A DNA stretch of 64,000 nt from Gammaproteobacteria bacterium (GTDB lineage: Bacteria > Pseudomonadota > Gammaproteobacteria > Pseudomonadales > Pseudohongiellaceae), in assembly GCA_002706685.1 (NCBI GenBank), contig PALV01000013.1, positions 124,001 through 188,000 of the forward strand. Reading direction: 5' to 3'. The position numbers and the translations under genes were made by a program. Positions 19,107 to 27,787 of this stretch are shown one piece after another. Under the pieces are notes generated by a model. The model was not told where the DNA came from. It worked only from the letters and a program-made list of their open reading frames with translations, and did not search any database. Each line of letters starts with the position of its first letter. The first letter of the stretch is position 1.

Positions 19107-19288
19107 TATGAGTTCCCCTTCTTTTCAATAAGCATAAAATTAAGATAATTGCTGTACCACATCGCTAAATATGCGGCCCTACTTTGATCCCGAATGGCGC
19201 GGCCGTCAACGCCTAATTCGTTGGATTAGACGATTTCCGTGACAGATACCTGGCAGTTTCCGAAAACCGCCAATCGTTCACAATTTTT

Positions 19289-20470
19289 CTACCAGGCTAA
19301 CTCCAGTATTTGCATGACCTCATCTGATGATTGGATGCTGCGTGGGTTGTTGCGCACGACCGGATGTCGCGCAGCAGACTCTGCGATCCGCGCCAGCTGC
19401 TCTCTGCCGACGCCCAGGTCCCGTAGGCTGGCTGGCAGATCCATGCCTCTAACCCAGTCCTGCAGCCAGTCTCCCAATGGTGTCTCGCCGGCACCCATCG
19501 CCTCAGCCATTTCACGTTGTTGAATGACTGTTTCCTGCGCATTCCATTTGAGCACCGCGGGCAACATGACACAGGACGTATACCCGTGCGGCACACCACA
19601 TTGTGCGCCCAGAATATACCCAATGCCATGACTGGCGCCATGGCGCACTTTTCCAAGTGCGGCACCCGCCAGCCACACAGCCTGCTGTAAAACTGTCCGC
19701 AGCTCACCGTCCTGCGGTGATCGCAGGACATCAGGCAACGACTTTGAAAACAGTCTCATGGCGGCCAGGTACTGCCCCTGCAGGTACGGATAGGCATCCG
19801 CAGAGCAGTAACCCTCCACAGCATGATCCAGTGACCTGACAGCTGTAGACAGCCATAACCACATTGGGGTGTGCTGAGCCAGGTGCGGGTCGTAGATAAT
19901 GGCACGTGGACTCAATCCAGCACCGCGATATCCTTCTTTACTGGCTGTTACCGGATTCAGAATGCCAGCATTCTCGCTGAACTCGGCGCCAGACAGGGTA
20001 CTGGGTACGGCGATCTGGCAAACAGCACTCCTGGACGATTTATCAGCCGAGGCTCCATAAAGATCTCCCGTACTGCCATCTCCGCGTCGAGCATAACGCA
20101 GCAGCTCATCTTCGTCCTGAATATCAGCGTTCAGGCAAAGCTGGATAAGCTTGCAGGCATCCATAATGGATCCGCCCCCGATCGACAGCAGCACATCAGC
20201 ATCGTGCTGTCTGGCCATCTGCATGGCCTGCCAGACAGCCGGTCTGGGTGAGTGCGCCGGAATTCCATCATGACAGGCTACCAGCCGGTCACCTATGATG
20301 CTTCTCAGCTGTTGTTCCAGATTCAGATTGCGTTGCAGCGTTGCAGAAACAAACGCCATTACCCGATTCGCGGACTGCCCGCTGCGTTCCAGTTGCCCAA
20401 GCGTGACCGGCAATGATTCAGCCAGCGACATGCCAAAGCTTACCTGTGCGAGGGTAGTCTGAATATACAT
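19289..20470 (-). CDS. Iron-containing alcohol dehydrogenase, maleylacetate-reductase-like
   Basis: NAD(P)-dependent group III dehydrogenase of about 393 residues. The nucleotide motif is LLSIGGGSIMDACK; the metal region has SLDHAVEGY, VRHGASHGIGYILG and CGVPHGYTSCVMLP, giving three likely His ligands. The Asp that is four residues before the first ligand His in FucO-type enzymes reads Arg here (R-S-L-D-H), a variation also expected in the maleylacetate-reductase side of the family. I prefer ATG 20470 (AAGG upstream) to 20500. It is divergent from the ior-like pair. Confidence 0.83.
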   Translation of the reverse strand: MYIQTTLAQVSFGMSLAESLPVTLGQLERSGQSANRVMAFVSATLQRNLNLEQQLRSIIGDRLVACHDGIPAHSPRPAVWQAMQMARQHDADVLLSIGGGSIMDACKLIQLCLNADIQDEDELLRYARRGDGSTGDLYGASADKSSRSAVCQIAVPSTLSGAEFSENAGILNPVTASKEGYRGAGLSPRAIIYDPHLAQHTPMWLWLSTAVRSLDHAVEGYCSADAYPYLQGQYLAAMRLFSKSLPDVLRSPQDGELRTVLQQAVWLAGAALGKVRHGASHGIGYILGAQCGVPHGYTSCVMLPAVLKWNAQETVIQQREMAEAMGAGETPLGDWLQDWVRGMDLPASLRDLGVGREQLARIAESAARHPVVRNNPRSIQSSDEVMQILELAW

Positions 20471-20563
20471 TCCGGCCTTCACGCAACTGCCCTCATGCAT
20501 GCACGGTTTGCGGCACCTGCAGCTCTGTCTGCCGCATAAAAATATCCTGCAATCCCGCGAAAA

Positions 20564-20592
20564 TTGAAGAAATTCATATTCTGCTATATTCT
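20564..20592 (+). promoter_or_regulatory. Possible sigma-70 promoter for the ior-like operon
   Basis: TTGAAG (20564-20569), a 17-base spacer and TATTCT (20587-20592), in the divergent gap 64 bp before the start at 20656. Both hexamers match 4 of 6 consensus positions, so this is tentative. Confidence 0.35.
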
Positions 20593-20655
20593 CTTATCTT
20601 CCCTGACACGAATACCTTTCTCAAGCACCCGAAACATTACTTGCCGAGGCCCTCA

Positions 20656-21174
20656 ATGATCGAGCTCACTATCAACGGACAGCAACACTCGCTGGACATC
20701 GAACCGGAGATGCCCCTGCTCTGGGCGCTACGCAACGAGCTGGGACTGACCGGCACCAAATTCGGCTGTGGTATTGCCGCCTGCGGCGCATGCACAGTCC
20801 ATGTGGACGGCCGCGCTGTGCGCAGCTGCGTAACACCCGTCAGCGCTGTGCAAAACACAAACGTTACCACCATCGAAGGACTGGCCCATAGTGCCACTAG
20901 TCATAGTGCCGGACAGAGCTCCGTCAGCGCTGCGCGCACAGATGTGCAGAATGCCTGGATCGAGCATCAGATTCCGCAATGCGGATACTGTCAGTCTGGC
21001 ATGATCATGGCAGTCAGCGCTCTGCTTGACAGCCAGCCCGACGCCAATGAAGAGGCCATAAAAAACAGTCTTAGTAATGTATGCCGATGTGGCACCTACC
21101 CGCGCATCAGTCGAGCTGTGCGCGATCTGATCGCGGCAAGACAAGCCAGCCGCAGCCAGGAGGAAACCGTATGA
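20656..21174 (+). CDS. IorA-type [2Fe-2S] subunit of a molybdenum hydroxylase
   Basis: Electron-transfer subunit with two [2Fe-2S] clusters. The first has FGCGIAACGACTV and a fourth Cys in RSC; the second has CGYCQSGM and VCRCGTYP. Length (172 aa from ATG 20656) fits the isoquinoline 1-oxidoreductase alpha subunit family. GAGG lies 6 bases upstream; a TTG five codons earlier is rejected. Its stop overlaps the next start by 4 bp. The actual substrate could be an aldehyde or N-heterocycle. Confidence 0.9.
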   Translation: MIELTINGQQHSLDIEPEMPLLWALRNELGLTGTKFGCGIAACGACTVHVDGRAVRSCVTPVSAVQNTNVTTIEGLAHSATSHSAGQSSVSAARTDVQNAWIEHQIPQCGYCQSGMIMAVSALLDSQPDANEEAIKNSLSNVCRCGTYPRISRAVRDLIAARQASRSQEETV

Positions 21175-23408
21175 AACTTAATCGTCGTCGTTTTCTGCTT
21201 GGCACCGCCCTCGCCGGTGGCGCTCTGCTGGTAGGTTACGCTGCCAGCCGTCCAAGCCGTCAGAGTCTCGCGAATGAAAATCACGCCGCACAGGGCCAGA
21301 CATTTCTGACCACCTGGTTGCGAATAGATCCGGACAATCAGGTTACCGTCATCGTGCCCCACTCCGAAATGGGGCAGGGCGTACTTACATCGCTGCCTAT
21401 GATGGCTGCCGATGAACTTGATGCCGACTGGAACCTGGTCCGCGTTGAGCAGGCACCGGTAGATGACCTGTTTGCCAACGACGTCCTGATCAAAGGCTTC
21501 GCCGCCTCAATGGGCTTCAGCGTGCCCGCTCTGCTTGATCGCGGTATGGACGCTCTGACATTGAAAGCCGCTGAAATCATGAACATGCAGATCACCGGTG
21601 GCAGCAGTTCAGTCCGCTTCACCGGAGAGATGGGTATGAGGACAGCCGGTGCGGCAGCCCGACAGATGCTGGTGAGGGCTGCTGCCGAGCAGTGGCAGGT
21701 ACGCGAGGACGAGATTCAGGTCGCCAACAGCGTAATTTCGCATCCCGGATCAAACCGTACCGCGACCTTTGGAGAAATGGCGGCGCTGGCTGCCACTTAT
21801 GAACCACCTCGCAGTCCGGTACTCAAGCGCCCCGAGCAATTCACGTTGATGGGCCGGTCCCTTCCACGCGTCGATATTCCAGCCAAGGTAGATGGCACTG
21901 CCCAGTTCGGGATCGACGCCCGGCCAGAAGGCATGCTTTACGCCGCCGTTACCACAGCACCGGTATTCGGTGGCCAGCTGCAACGGGTGGAAAATATTGA
22001 TGCCGTCATGCAACGCCGCGGTGTGGTCCGAGTGGTCGAACTGGAAGACGCCGTGGCTGTTGTCGCCGACAATTACTGGCGCGCCAGTGAGGCTTTGAAG
22101 CAGCTGGTCCCGCACTTCACCAGCACCGAACACGATCAGCGCTCCAGTGCCGACATCTTTGCAGAGTATGATGCCGCGCTTGAATCTGGTGAACGTAATG
22201 AAGACGTTGCCGTCGGAGACGCGTCTGGGGCGCTGCAGAGCGCTGCCAGCGTTGTTGACGCCAGCTATCGCGTACCCTATCTGGCCCATGCCGCCATGGA
22301 ACCAATGAATTGCACCGTTCATTTTGCGAACGGCCGCTGTGAGGTCTGGACCGGTACGCAGGACAATCTGGGCATTCGGGGTCAGGTCGCCAGCGCCGCC
22401 GGGCTGGATGAGACAGAGGTGACAGTGCACCCGTTTTACCTGGGTGGTGGCTTTGGTCGGCGTTTGCCAACATCAACCAACACCATTATTCAGGCAACAC
22501 AGATCGCCCGGCAGTTTGACGTGCCCGTGCAGACCCTCTGGAGCCGCGAGGAAGATACCCGCCACGACTATTACCGTCCAGCGGTTGCCAGTCGTTTCCG
22601 CGCCGGTTTCGATAACGACGGGAAGCTGATCGCGTGGGAAAATGCCTACATCGGCAAGAATGAACCCGCCGAGGCAGCTCATATTGCCTACCAGATTCCC
22701 AACCAGAAAATCGATTATGTGGAAAGCCCGACGCACGTGCCATTTGGCGCCTGGCGAAGTGTGGCACACTCCCAGCACACATTCTTCCTGGAATCGTTTA
22801 CAGACGAACTGGCCTGGCAGCAACAACGCGACCCTCTTCAGTTCCGTCTGGACTATCTCAGCGACAAACCCCGACACCAGCGGGTGCTTCGAGAGGCTGC
22901 GAGTCGGGCTGGCTGGAACACACCACCGCAGGCTGGCCGCGCGCGCGGCATCGCCCTGCAGGAAAGTTTTGGCAGCATTGTTGCCGAGGTTGCTGAAGTC
23001 AGCCTGACCGAGGCGGGTGAAGTGAAAGTTGAAAAAGTGGTCTGTGCCATTGACTGCGGACGAGTGGTGCACCCCGACAACGCTGCATCGCAGGTTGAAA
23101 GCGGGATCATCTATGGATTGACCGCAGCACTTTATGGCCAGATCACAATTGAGGAAGGCAAAGTCAAGGAAAGCAACTTCCATGACTACCCAATGTTACA
23201 CCTGGCACAGTCGCCGGAAATTGAGGTCATAATTCTGGAAACGGAGGGTGCCCCGGTCGGCGGTCTTGGTGAGCCAGCCACCCCGCCAATTGCCGCTGCC
23301 GTCACCAATGCACTGTACGCATTGACGGGTCAGCGGGTCAGGGAGTTGCCGTTGCGGCACTATCAGTTTTTGCCAACACCGGAAGAGCGTGGCGCGAATC
23401 GCGCCTGA
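21171..23408 (+). CDS. IorB-type molybdopterin-binding subunit, Tat-exported
   Basis: Catalytic subunit with molybdopterin cytosine dinucleotide, 745 residues. The N-terminus has a twin-arginine signal (NRRRFLLG followed by a hydrophobic stretch), so the complex is likely periplasmic. Motifs present: HSEMGQGVLTSLPMM, YLGGGFGRRLPTS, PFGAWRSVAHSQ, and the catalytic Glu region GGLGEPATPP. The ATG at 21171 overlaps the iorA-type stop. No FAD subunit is adjacent, as in other IorAB systems, which pass electrons to cytochromes. All motifs missing from the 7706-9766 protein are intact here. Confidence 0.92.
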   Translation: MKLNRRRFLLGTALAGGALLVGYAASRPSRQSLANENHAAQGQTFLTTWLRIDPDNQVTVIVPHSEMGQGVLTSLPMMAADELDADWNLVRVEQAPVDDLFANDVLIKGFAASMGFSVPALLDRGMDALTLKAAEIMNMQITGGSSSVRFTGEMGMRTAGAAARQMLVRAAAEQWQVREDEIQVANSVISHPGSNRTATFGEMAALAATYEPPRSPVLKRPEQFTLMGRSLPRVDIPAKVDGTAQFGIDARPEGMLYAAVTTAPVFGGQLQRVENIDAVMQRRGVVRVVELEDAVAVVADNYWRASEALKQLVPHFTSTEHDQRSSADIFAEYDAALESGERNEDVAVGDASGALQSAASVVDASYRVPYLAHAAMEPMNCTVHFANGRCEVWTGTQDNLGIRGQVASAAGLDETEVTVHPFYLGGGFGRRLPTSTNTIIQATQIARQFDVPVQTLWSREEDTRHDYYRPAVASRFRAGFDNDGKLIAWENAYIGKNEPAEAAHIAYQIPNQKIDYVESPTHVPFGAWRSVAHSQHTFFLESFTDELAWQQQRDPLQFRLDYLSDKPRHQRVLREAASRAGWNTPPQAGRARGIALQESFGSIVAEVAEVSLTEAGEVKVEKVVCAIDCGRVVHPDNAASQVESGIIYGLTAALYGQITIEEGKVKESNFHDYPMLHLAQSPEIEVIILETEGAPVGGLGEPATPPIAAAVTNALYALTGQRVRELPLRHYQFLPTPEERGANRA

Positions 23409-23422
23409 TCAGAAAAGATAGA

Positions 23423-23457
23423 AGGGTCGATGGTCGCGCATTGCGGCCACCGACCCT
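23423..23457 (-). terminator. Terminator between convergent genes
   Basis: AGGGTCG pairs with CGACCCT, then one mismatch, then TGGTCGC with GCGGCCA (one G-T pair) around a 5-base loop. On the minus strand it is followed by TCTATCTTTTCT, so it best serves the redoxin-monooxygenase gene ending at 23464; it may also stop ior transcripts. Confidence 0.7.
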
Positions 23458-23463
23458 CTGGAG

Positions 23464-25431
23464 TCACTCAACCAGGGAGCGGTTCTGTGACATTCCAGTC
23501 TGAACCATAAACTGACGGAACTGGTCAAAATCCAGCCCACCCGACTTGTCCTTGTCCAGGATGGTGAACGGCAGAACCATGGACTGACGGGCACCCTCGG
23601 GCATTTCTGTCAGGGCAATCTGCCCATCCATGTTGGTGTCCATGTAACCCATGACTATGGAAGTCATGTAGTCATCCACATTGATCTCGAAATCATTTTC
23701 GCCGGGCTCGGCGTAGCGGAACGAAACGCCACCATAAAGCATCTCTTCCCAGGTCTGCTCACCAAAGGTGACATCCACGCTGGGATCAGGGTTGCTGAGA
23801 TTTGCCGTGGAGTTATCGTAGGTCGTCCGGTGAATGATCTTGGTACCGGCTGGCGCTTCGATAGGATCTTTGAACTGGAAGTAACGCTGCCAGTTGAAAT
23901 CGTAATCAGGCGACGATAGCACCACTTCCTCACGACCATCCGGATAACGGATCGCGAACTCGGACGCCCGGCCTCGATAGTGCGCATGCGGGAACAGGGC
24001 ATAAATCACTGCATCACGCTGCAGCTCGAAGTAGGCTTCAGCCTGGTGCTCAGCCTCGCCTGCCGGAATCTCCAGCTCCAGGTTCAAAATCGAGTAGTGC
24101 TGAAGTACATGCTCCGGCGGTTCGTCCGCGAAATAAAGGCCGATACGGGTCTGGTCGCTGGTTGCACGGCCATAGGTTGTGTAATGCATCTGCGTAAAGA
24201 AGGAGCTGTTGGCAGGTACGTAAACACCCGTGTCTTCTGGGTAAATGTAGGTTTCATTACCCGGTACGAACGTCATTAACTGCGGCTGGAACAAAGACTC
24301 TCCACTGTCAGAGTCAGCGCCCAGCGTGGAGCTGGCACCAAAGGTTGCAATCGCGTGATGTACAACCTGACGATCGCCGGGTGATATCTGCACCGCCTTC
24401 ACCCAGACGTCTCTGTCCAGAGGGTTTTTAACCTCAAAGAACTGGTAATCCAGCACACCAGTTGCAGGGATATCAAAGGCAGGTAAATCAACAATCAGAT
24501 CTGGCTCGCCAAGCTCCCATTCCGTTTCTGCTGCCGGAATCTGCGTCAAGGGGTCTGCCCCCTCGCCACGCGGTGAACCTGCATCTATCCAGCCGACCAG
24601 CTGTCGCTTCTCATCAACGCTCAGGCTCAGATCATGTTCAAACTCACCAATTTCCGGGTCTGCGTGCCATGGTGGCATGCGGCGCGTGAGTACCGTTTCC
24701 CGAATCATCGGTGAAAAGCCCTGCACCATGGCATGGCTGGTCATTGCCCAGGGAGCTATGCCACCAGTGCGATGACAGTCCGCACATTTTTCTATCAGCA
24801 TTGGCGCAATCGTGTCGCTGTAGCTTGCGGTAGCAGGCTGCGCTGCGTGCCGAGGCAATGGCACTGCATTCGGCATGGCCACCTCGCGGTAGTCTCCGGG
24901 CTGCTGCTCCAGCAACTGGGCCACAGAAGCCCTCAGTTCCGGATGCACAGAGCCATCGGCAGCCAGCGCAGGACCGCGATATTTGACTTCCCAGCGATTG
25001 GGATCAATCACCAGCGTTTCGCCTACTAGATCAAGCTGATAAGTATGCGCAATCAGTCCGGCATCGTCTGCCAGGATTGGTAATTCAATATTCTGCTGCT
25101 CGGCATGCGCCAGCAGTGTTTCCCGGGCCGTGTCCGGGACGGGGTTGATCAGCGCAATCGGAACTCCGCGCTCCAGCCATGGCTGCGCCTGCAGAGTCCG
25201 GGCGACCTCTGCTGACTGCCCGGTATCGTGACTGTGTGCCGACAGGATGACGGCGCGGCGTTGACCGTAATAGTGGAGATTGAATGCCTTGCCATGTTGA
25301 TCCATCAAGGTGAAATCAGCAGCGCGCATCGCGTCCTGATCGCTCGATTGGGCCACCGCTGGGGTGACCGCCAGCGCCAGCATCATGCAGCTGGTCGTCA
25401 GCAGGGAATTCAGGGTGTCAGAAAACTTCAT
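23464..25431 (-). CDS. Exported fusion: redoxin-like domain, c-type cytochrome, copper type II monooxygenase-like domain, two EF-hands
   Basis: A 655-residue periplasmic protein. Signal peptide ends near 28; residues about 35-160 match the redoxin fold (ending LVIDPNRWEVKYRGP) but contain no Cys. CADCH at 216-220 is a heme c site in a planctomycete-type context (IEKCADCH...GGIAPW). From about 320 it resembles ascorbate-dependent copper monooxygenases: His pair 358-359 (VVHHAIATF), H416 (TQMHYT), H482/H484 (FPHAHYRG) and M564 (EEMLYGG) as candidate ligands. EF-hand loops are D598-E609 (DTNMDGQIALTE) and a weaker D626-Q637. ATG 25431 has AGAGG 8 bases upstream. The substrate is unknown. Confidence 0.82.
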   Translation of the reverse strand: MKFSDTLNSLLTTSCMMLALAVTPAVAQSSDQDAMRAADFTLMDQHGKAFNLHYYGQRRAVILSAHSHDTGQSAEVARTLQAQPWLERGVPIALINPVPDTARETLLAHAEQQNIELPILADDAGLIAHTYQLDLVGETLVIDPNRWEVKYRGPALAADGSVHPELRASVAQLLEQQPGDYREVAMPNAVPLPRHAAQPATASYSDTIAPMLIEKCADCHRTGGIAPWAMTSHAMVQGFSPMIRETVLTRRMPPWHADPEIGEFEHDLSLSVDEKRQLVGWIDAGSPRGEGADPLTQIPAAETEWELGEPDLIVDLPAFDIPATGVLDYQFFEVKNPLDRDVWVKAVQISPGDRQVVHHAIATFGASSTLGADSDSGESLFQPQLMTFVPGNETYIYPEDTGVYVPANSSFFTQMHYTTYGRATSDQTRIGLYFADEPPEHVLQHYSILNLELEIPAGEAEHQAEAYFELQRDAVIYALFPHAHYRGRASEFAIRYPDGREEVVLSSPDYDFNWQRYFQFKDPIEAPAGTKIIHRTTYDNSTANLSNPDPSVDVTFGEQTWEEMLYGGVSFRYAEPGENDFEINVDDYMTSIVMGYMDTNMDGQIALTEMPEGARQSMVLPFTILDKDKSGGLDFDQFRQFMVQTGMSQNRSLVE

Positions 25432-25550
25432 GGGAAAACCTCTTACCCAGAACAACAAAAATGAATGGATTCATACACGTTGTACTAGAACAGAGACCGC
25501 CCATAAACGTCAATCGGTCAAAAGTCACGCAAGGAAACGCGCGACGTTGT

Positions 25551-26462
25551 TCAGGTTTCCGCGGCAGGACGATAGTGACTGCGGATAAAATCACCCAGCA
25601 TGGCAAATTCGTCGTGGCGTGTGCTGGCCTTACGCCAGACCAGGCCGATCTGACGATAACTGCCCGGCTCCAGCGGCTCTGTCGCAATCTGGGTATTCTT
25701 GAGCAGTGGACTATGGATGGCCATCTCCGGCAGGTAGGTGACACCCAGATCCGCATCGACCATCTGTACCAGCGTCAAAAGACTGGTGGCGGTAATACTG
25801 CTGACTTTGTCGGCGTTTTTGATGTTGCAGGCTGATAGCGCATGATCGCGCAGACAATGCCCGTCCTCCAGCAACAGCACACTGTCACTGGGCAGCAGGC
25901 TGACATTGGCGTAGTCGGCGCTGACGAATCGGCTGCGCTTGTGGTGTGCCAGAAAGAAATGATCATCAAACAAGGGCATCTCCACCACATTGCGCAGCTC
26001 ATACGGCAATGCAACCAGCAGCAGATCCAGTTCACCCTCCATCAAGCGCTCGTAGACACGCTCGGTAAGGTCTTCTTTCAAATAGAGCCTCAGGTCGGGG
26101 TAGGCCTCGCGTAAAGCTGGCAACAGCGCAGGCAGCAGGAATGGAGCGATGGTCGGAATAACCCCCAGCTTCAGCTGACCGGTCAGTGGAGCCTGATTTC
26201 CCCTGGCCATTTCCACCAGGTCTTCCAGATCCCTCAATACCACACGTGCCTGCCTGGCGATATCGCGTCCGAGACTGGTGATGGTCACATTCTTGTTAGT
26301 GCGATCGACCAACTGAATATTGAGCATGTTCTCCAGTTCTTTGATCGCCACACTGAACGCAGGCTGCGACACAAAACAGGACTCTGCTGCTTTTCCGAAG
26401 TGTTCATGATGCTCCAGTGCAACGAAATAGCGCAGCTGTTTAGTGGTCGGCAAATGACTCAT
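25551..26462 (-). CDS. oxyR: Hydrogen-peroxide-sensing LysR regulator OxyR
   Basis: The N-terminal helix-turn-helix (FGKAAESCFVSQPAFSVAIKELE) and LysR effector domain are complete. The redox pair is C203 and C212 in LEDGHCLRDHALSAC, with the same 9-residue spacing as C199/C208 of E. coli OxyR and the same surrounding residues. 303 aa is the usual length. GGGGAG sits just before the ATG. Upstream, on the other strand, is a short region ending in a strong terminator, the same layout as oxyR/oxyS in E. coli. Downstream is the redoxin-monooxygenase fusion on the same strand, 119 bp away. Confidence 0.93.
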   Translation of the reverse strand: MSHLPTTKQLRYFVALEHHEHFGKAAESCFVSQPAFSVAIKELENMLNIQLVDRTNKNVTITSLGRDIARQARVVLRDLEDLVEMARGNQAPLTGQLKLGVIPTIAPFLLPALLPALREAYPDLRLYLKEDLTERVYERLMEGELDLLLVALPYELRNVVEMPLFDDHFFLAHHKRSRFVSADYANVSLLPSDSVLLLEDGHCLRDHALSACNIKNADKVSSITATSLLTLVQMVDADLGVTYLPEMAIHSPLLKNTQIATEPLEPGSYRQIGLVWRKASTRHDEFAMLGDFIRSHYRPAAET

Positions 26463-26538
26463 AGTCTCCCCGTTAACGATACATTTACCATATCAGTTTA
26501 ATATATTTAATTCATTTTATCTATTCACTGCCGCGACG

Positions 26539-26544
26539 TATGAT
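26539..26544 (+). promoter_or_regulatory. -10 element of a divergent promoter facing away from oxyR
   Basis: TATGAT lies 5 of 6 to consensus, and the -35 position 17 bases upstream (TTTATC, 26516-26521) is poor, as expected for an activator-dependent promoter. The AT-rich stretch 26478-26520 upstream contains GATA-N9-TATC (26478-26494), a possible LysR-type half-site pair. Initiation would be near 26551. Confidence 0.4.
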
Positions 26545-26550
26545 TTCACC

Positions 26551-26624
26551 ATCGTTTAGGAAGGTTCATTGAACAACGATCCCTCATTACCGGAGTGTGC
26601 CCCAAAGCACTCCGGTTTTTTTTT
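26551..26624 (+). ncRNA. Candidate OxyS-like small RNA divergent from oxyR
   Basis: A transcript from about 26551 would be ~74 nt. The 5' half folds as ATCGTT (26551-26556) with AACGAT (26575-26580), and inside it GTTC (26564-26567) with GAAC (26571-26574), leaving purine-rich TAGGAAG on one side. A single-stranded linker (CCCTCATT) leads to a terminator hairpin ending in nine T. Size, position opposite oxyR and terminator match the oxyR/oxyS arrangement, though I see no sequence similarity to OxyS. The alternative is an attenuated leader of the gene at 26677. Confidence 0.45.
26589..26624 (+). terminator. Strong rho-independent terminator
   Basis: ACCGGAGTG (26589-26597) pairs with CACTCCGGT (26608-26616) around a 10-base loop, followed by an uninterrupted run of T from 26616 to 26624. 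It sits only 127 bp upstream-divergent of oxyR and before the gene at 26677. Confidence 0.92.
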
Positions 26625-26676
26625 GCCACAGGATTTACTGATATACTGGCTTTCCAGCTTCGTCATGGAGATTGAT

Positions 26677-27126
26677 ATGCAGCAACGACCGTTTTTCGAC
26701 AAGTGCCTGTCTGCAGTTAATCCGCGACGTACGTGGCTGGCAATCGGCACGCTGGGATGTCTGTGGCTGCTGTCAGCATTGGCACAGGCAGCTGATGACA
26801 GTTACTCCGGAGATGTTTGGCACGGGCAGTGGCTTGCGGAGGGTACGCTGTTCAGCCTCGAACTGCAGGCAAGTGGTGACCGCTTTCAACTGCTGCCCCG
26901 GACCCCGGCCGGCCTGCAATGGCAAGCCAGCGAGGGACGCATAAATGGCAACTCAGCGACGGTTGATGTGCATTATCAGGGCGTTTCAGCAACTGTACTC
27001 GTGCAACTGCAAAGCCCGCTGAGCGCCATTGTTCGCCCCATGAGCTGCCAGCCAGACTATCATGTGATCTGCACGCTGGTCAGTAACCAGCAGGCGCGCT
27101 TTATCAAGCTGGAAGGCAGCGACTGA
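26677..27126 (+). CDS. Exported protein of unknown function
   Basis: A 149-residue protein with a basic N-terminus and a hydrophobic segment ending SALAQAADD, a probable signal peptide. The mature part is small and beta-rich (GDVWHGQWLAEGTLFSLELQASGDRFQLLP) with two Cys near the end (MSCQPDYHVICTLV). I recognise no family. ATG 26677 has GGAG 6 bases upstream. The frame is open back to a TTG at 26569 that has its own AGGAAGG, but that extension runs through the terminator. Convergent with clpP. Confidence 0.72.
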   Translation: MQQRPFFDKCLSAVNPRRTWLAIGTLGCLWLLSALAQAADDSYSGDVWHGQWLAEGTLFSLELQASGDRFQLLPRTPAGLQWQASEGRINGNSATVDVHYQGVSATVLVQLQSPLSAIVRPMSCQPDYHVICTLVSNQQARFIKLEGSD

Positions 27127-27142
27127 GCCCTTTCAGGCCAAC

Positions 27143-27730
27143 CTAGGCCAGTTCATCCATGGAACGGATGCACTTTCCAACAATACCGTATTCAATTGCC
27201 TCATCAACCGTCATCCAGTAATCGCGATCAGTATCTTTGGCAACTCGCTCTACTGGCTGACCGGTTTCCTCGGCAATCAACTTGTTGATACGAGCCCGCA
27301 TTTTGACAATCTGCTCAGCCTGAATCTTGATGTCCGACGCACTGCCTCGCGAACCACCTGAGGGCTGGTGTACCAGGAAGCGGGTATTGGGCAGGGCAAA
27401 ACGATGCTCTTTCCTTGCCGCCAGATAGATATTTGTCGCTGCGCTGGCCACCCAGCCGGTTCCGACAACCCGCACCTCAGGCCTGATGTATTTGATGATG
27501 TCGTAAACAACATCACCAGACTCAACGTGCCCGCCCGGGGAGCTGATGTAAAGTGTGATGGGATCGTCATTCTCACCAGCCAGCGCCAGTAGACGCTCGG
27601 TTACCTGTCGGGCCAACTTGTCGTTGATTTCGCCAAAAATGGTAACCGCGCGGGCCTGGAACAGCTTTTCATCCAGTAAACGCCCAGTGGCTGGTTCCCG
27701 CGCTTCAGGGGCGGACAACACTTCTTGCAT
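27143..27730 (-). CDS. ClpP-family serine protease (paralogue-type)
   Basis: Proteolytic subunit homologue, 195 residues from ATG 27730 (GGAGAG 6 bases upstream). The catalytic triad is in place: S96 in GWVASAATN, H121 in FLVHQPSGG, D170 in DTDRDYW. The nucleophile context differs from the common GQAASMG of housekeeping ClpP, and no clpX or trigger factor gene is beside it, so this is probably an accessory ClpP rather than the main copy. The partner ATPase is not in the window. Confidence 0.88.
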   Translation of the reverse strand: MQEVLSAPEAREPATGRLLDEKLFQARAVTIFGEINDKLARQVTERLLALAGENDDPITLYISSPGGHVESGDVVYDIIKYIRPEVRVVGTGWVASAATNIYLAARKEHRFALPNTRFLVHQPSGGSRGSASDIKIQAEQIVKMRARINKLIAEETGQPVERVAKDTDRDYWMTVDEAIEYGIVGKCIRSMDELA

Positions 27731-27787
27731 AACAGACTCTCCAAGTATCTTTGACAAATTGCGATAGGCAAACAAAACAGCGCAATA

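Noticed and set aside
19251..19272. Hairpin TGGCAGTTT/AAACCGCCA after the alcohol dehydrogenase
   Set aside because: It has a mismatch and no T-run on the dehydrogenase strand; too weak to call a terminator.
21750..22430. 226-codon minus-strand frame inside the IorB-type gene
   Set aside because: Antisense to a clear molybdenum hydroxylase, with no ribosome site and no family features.
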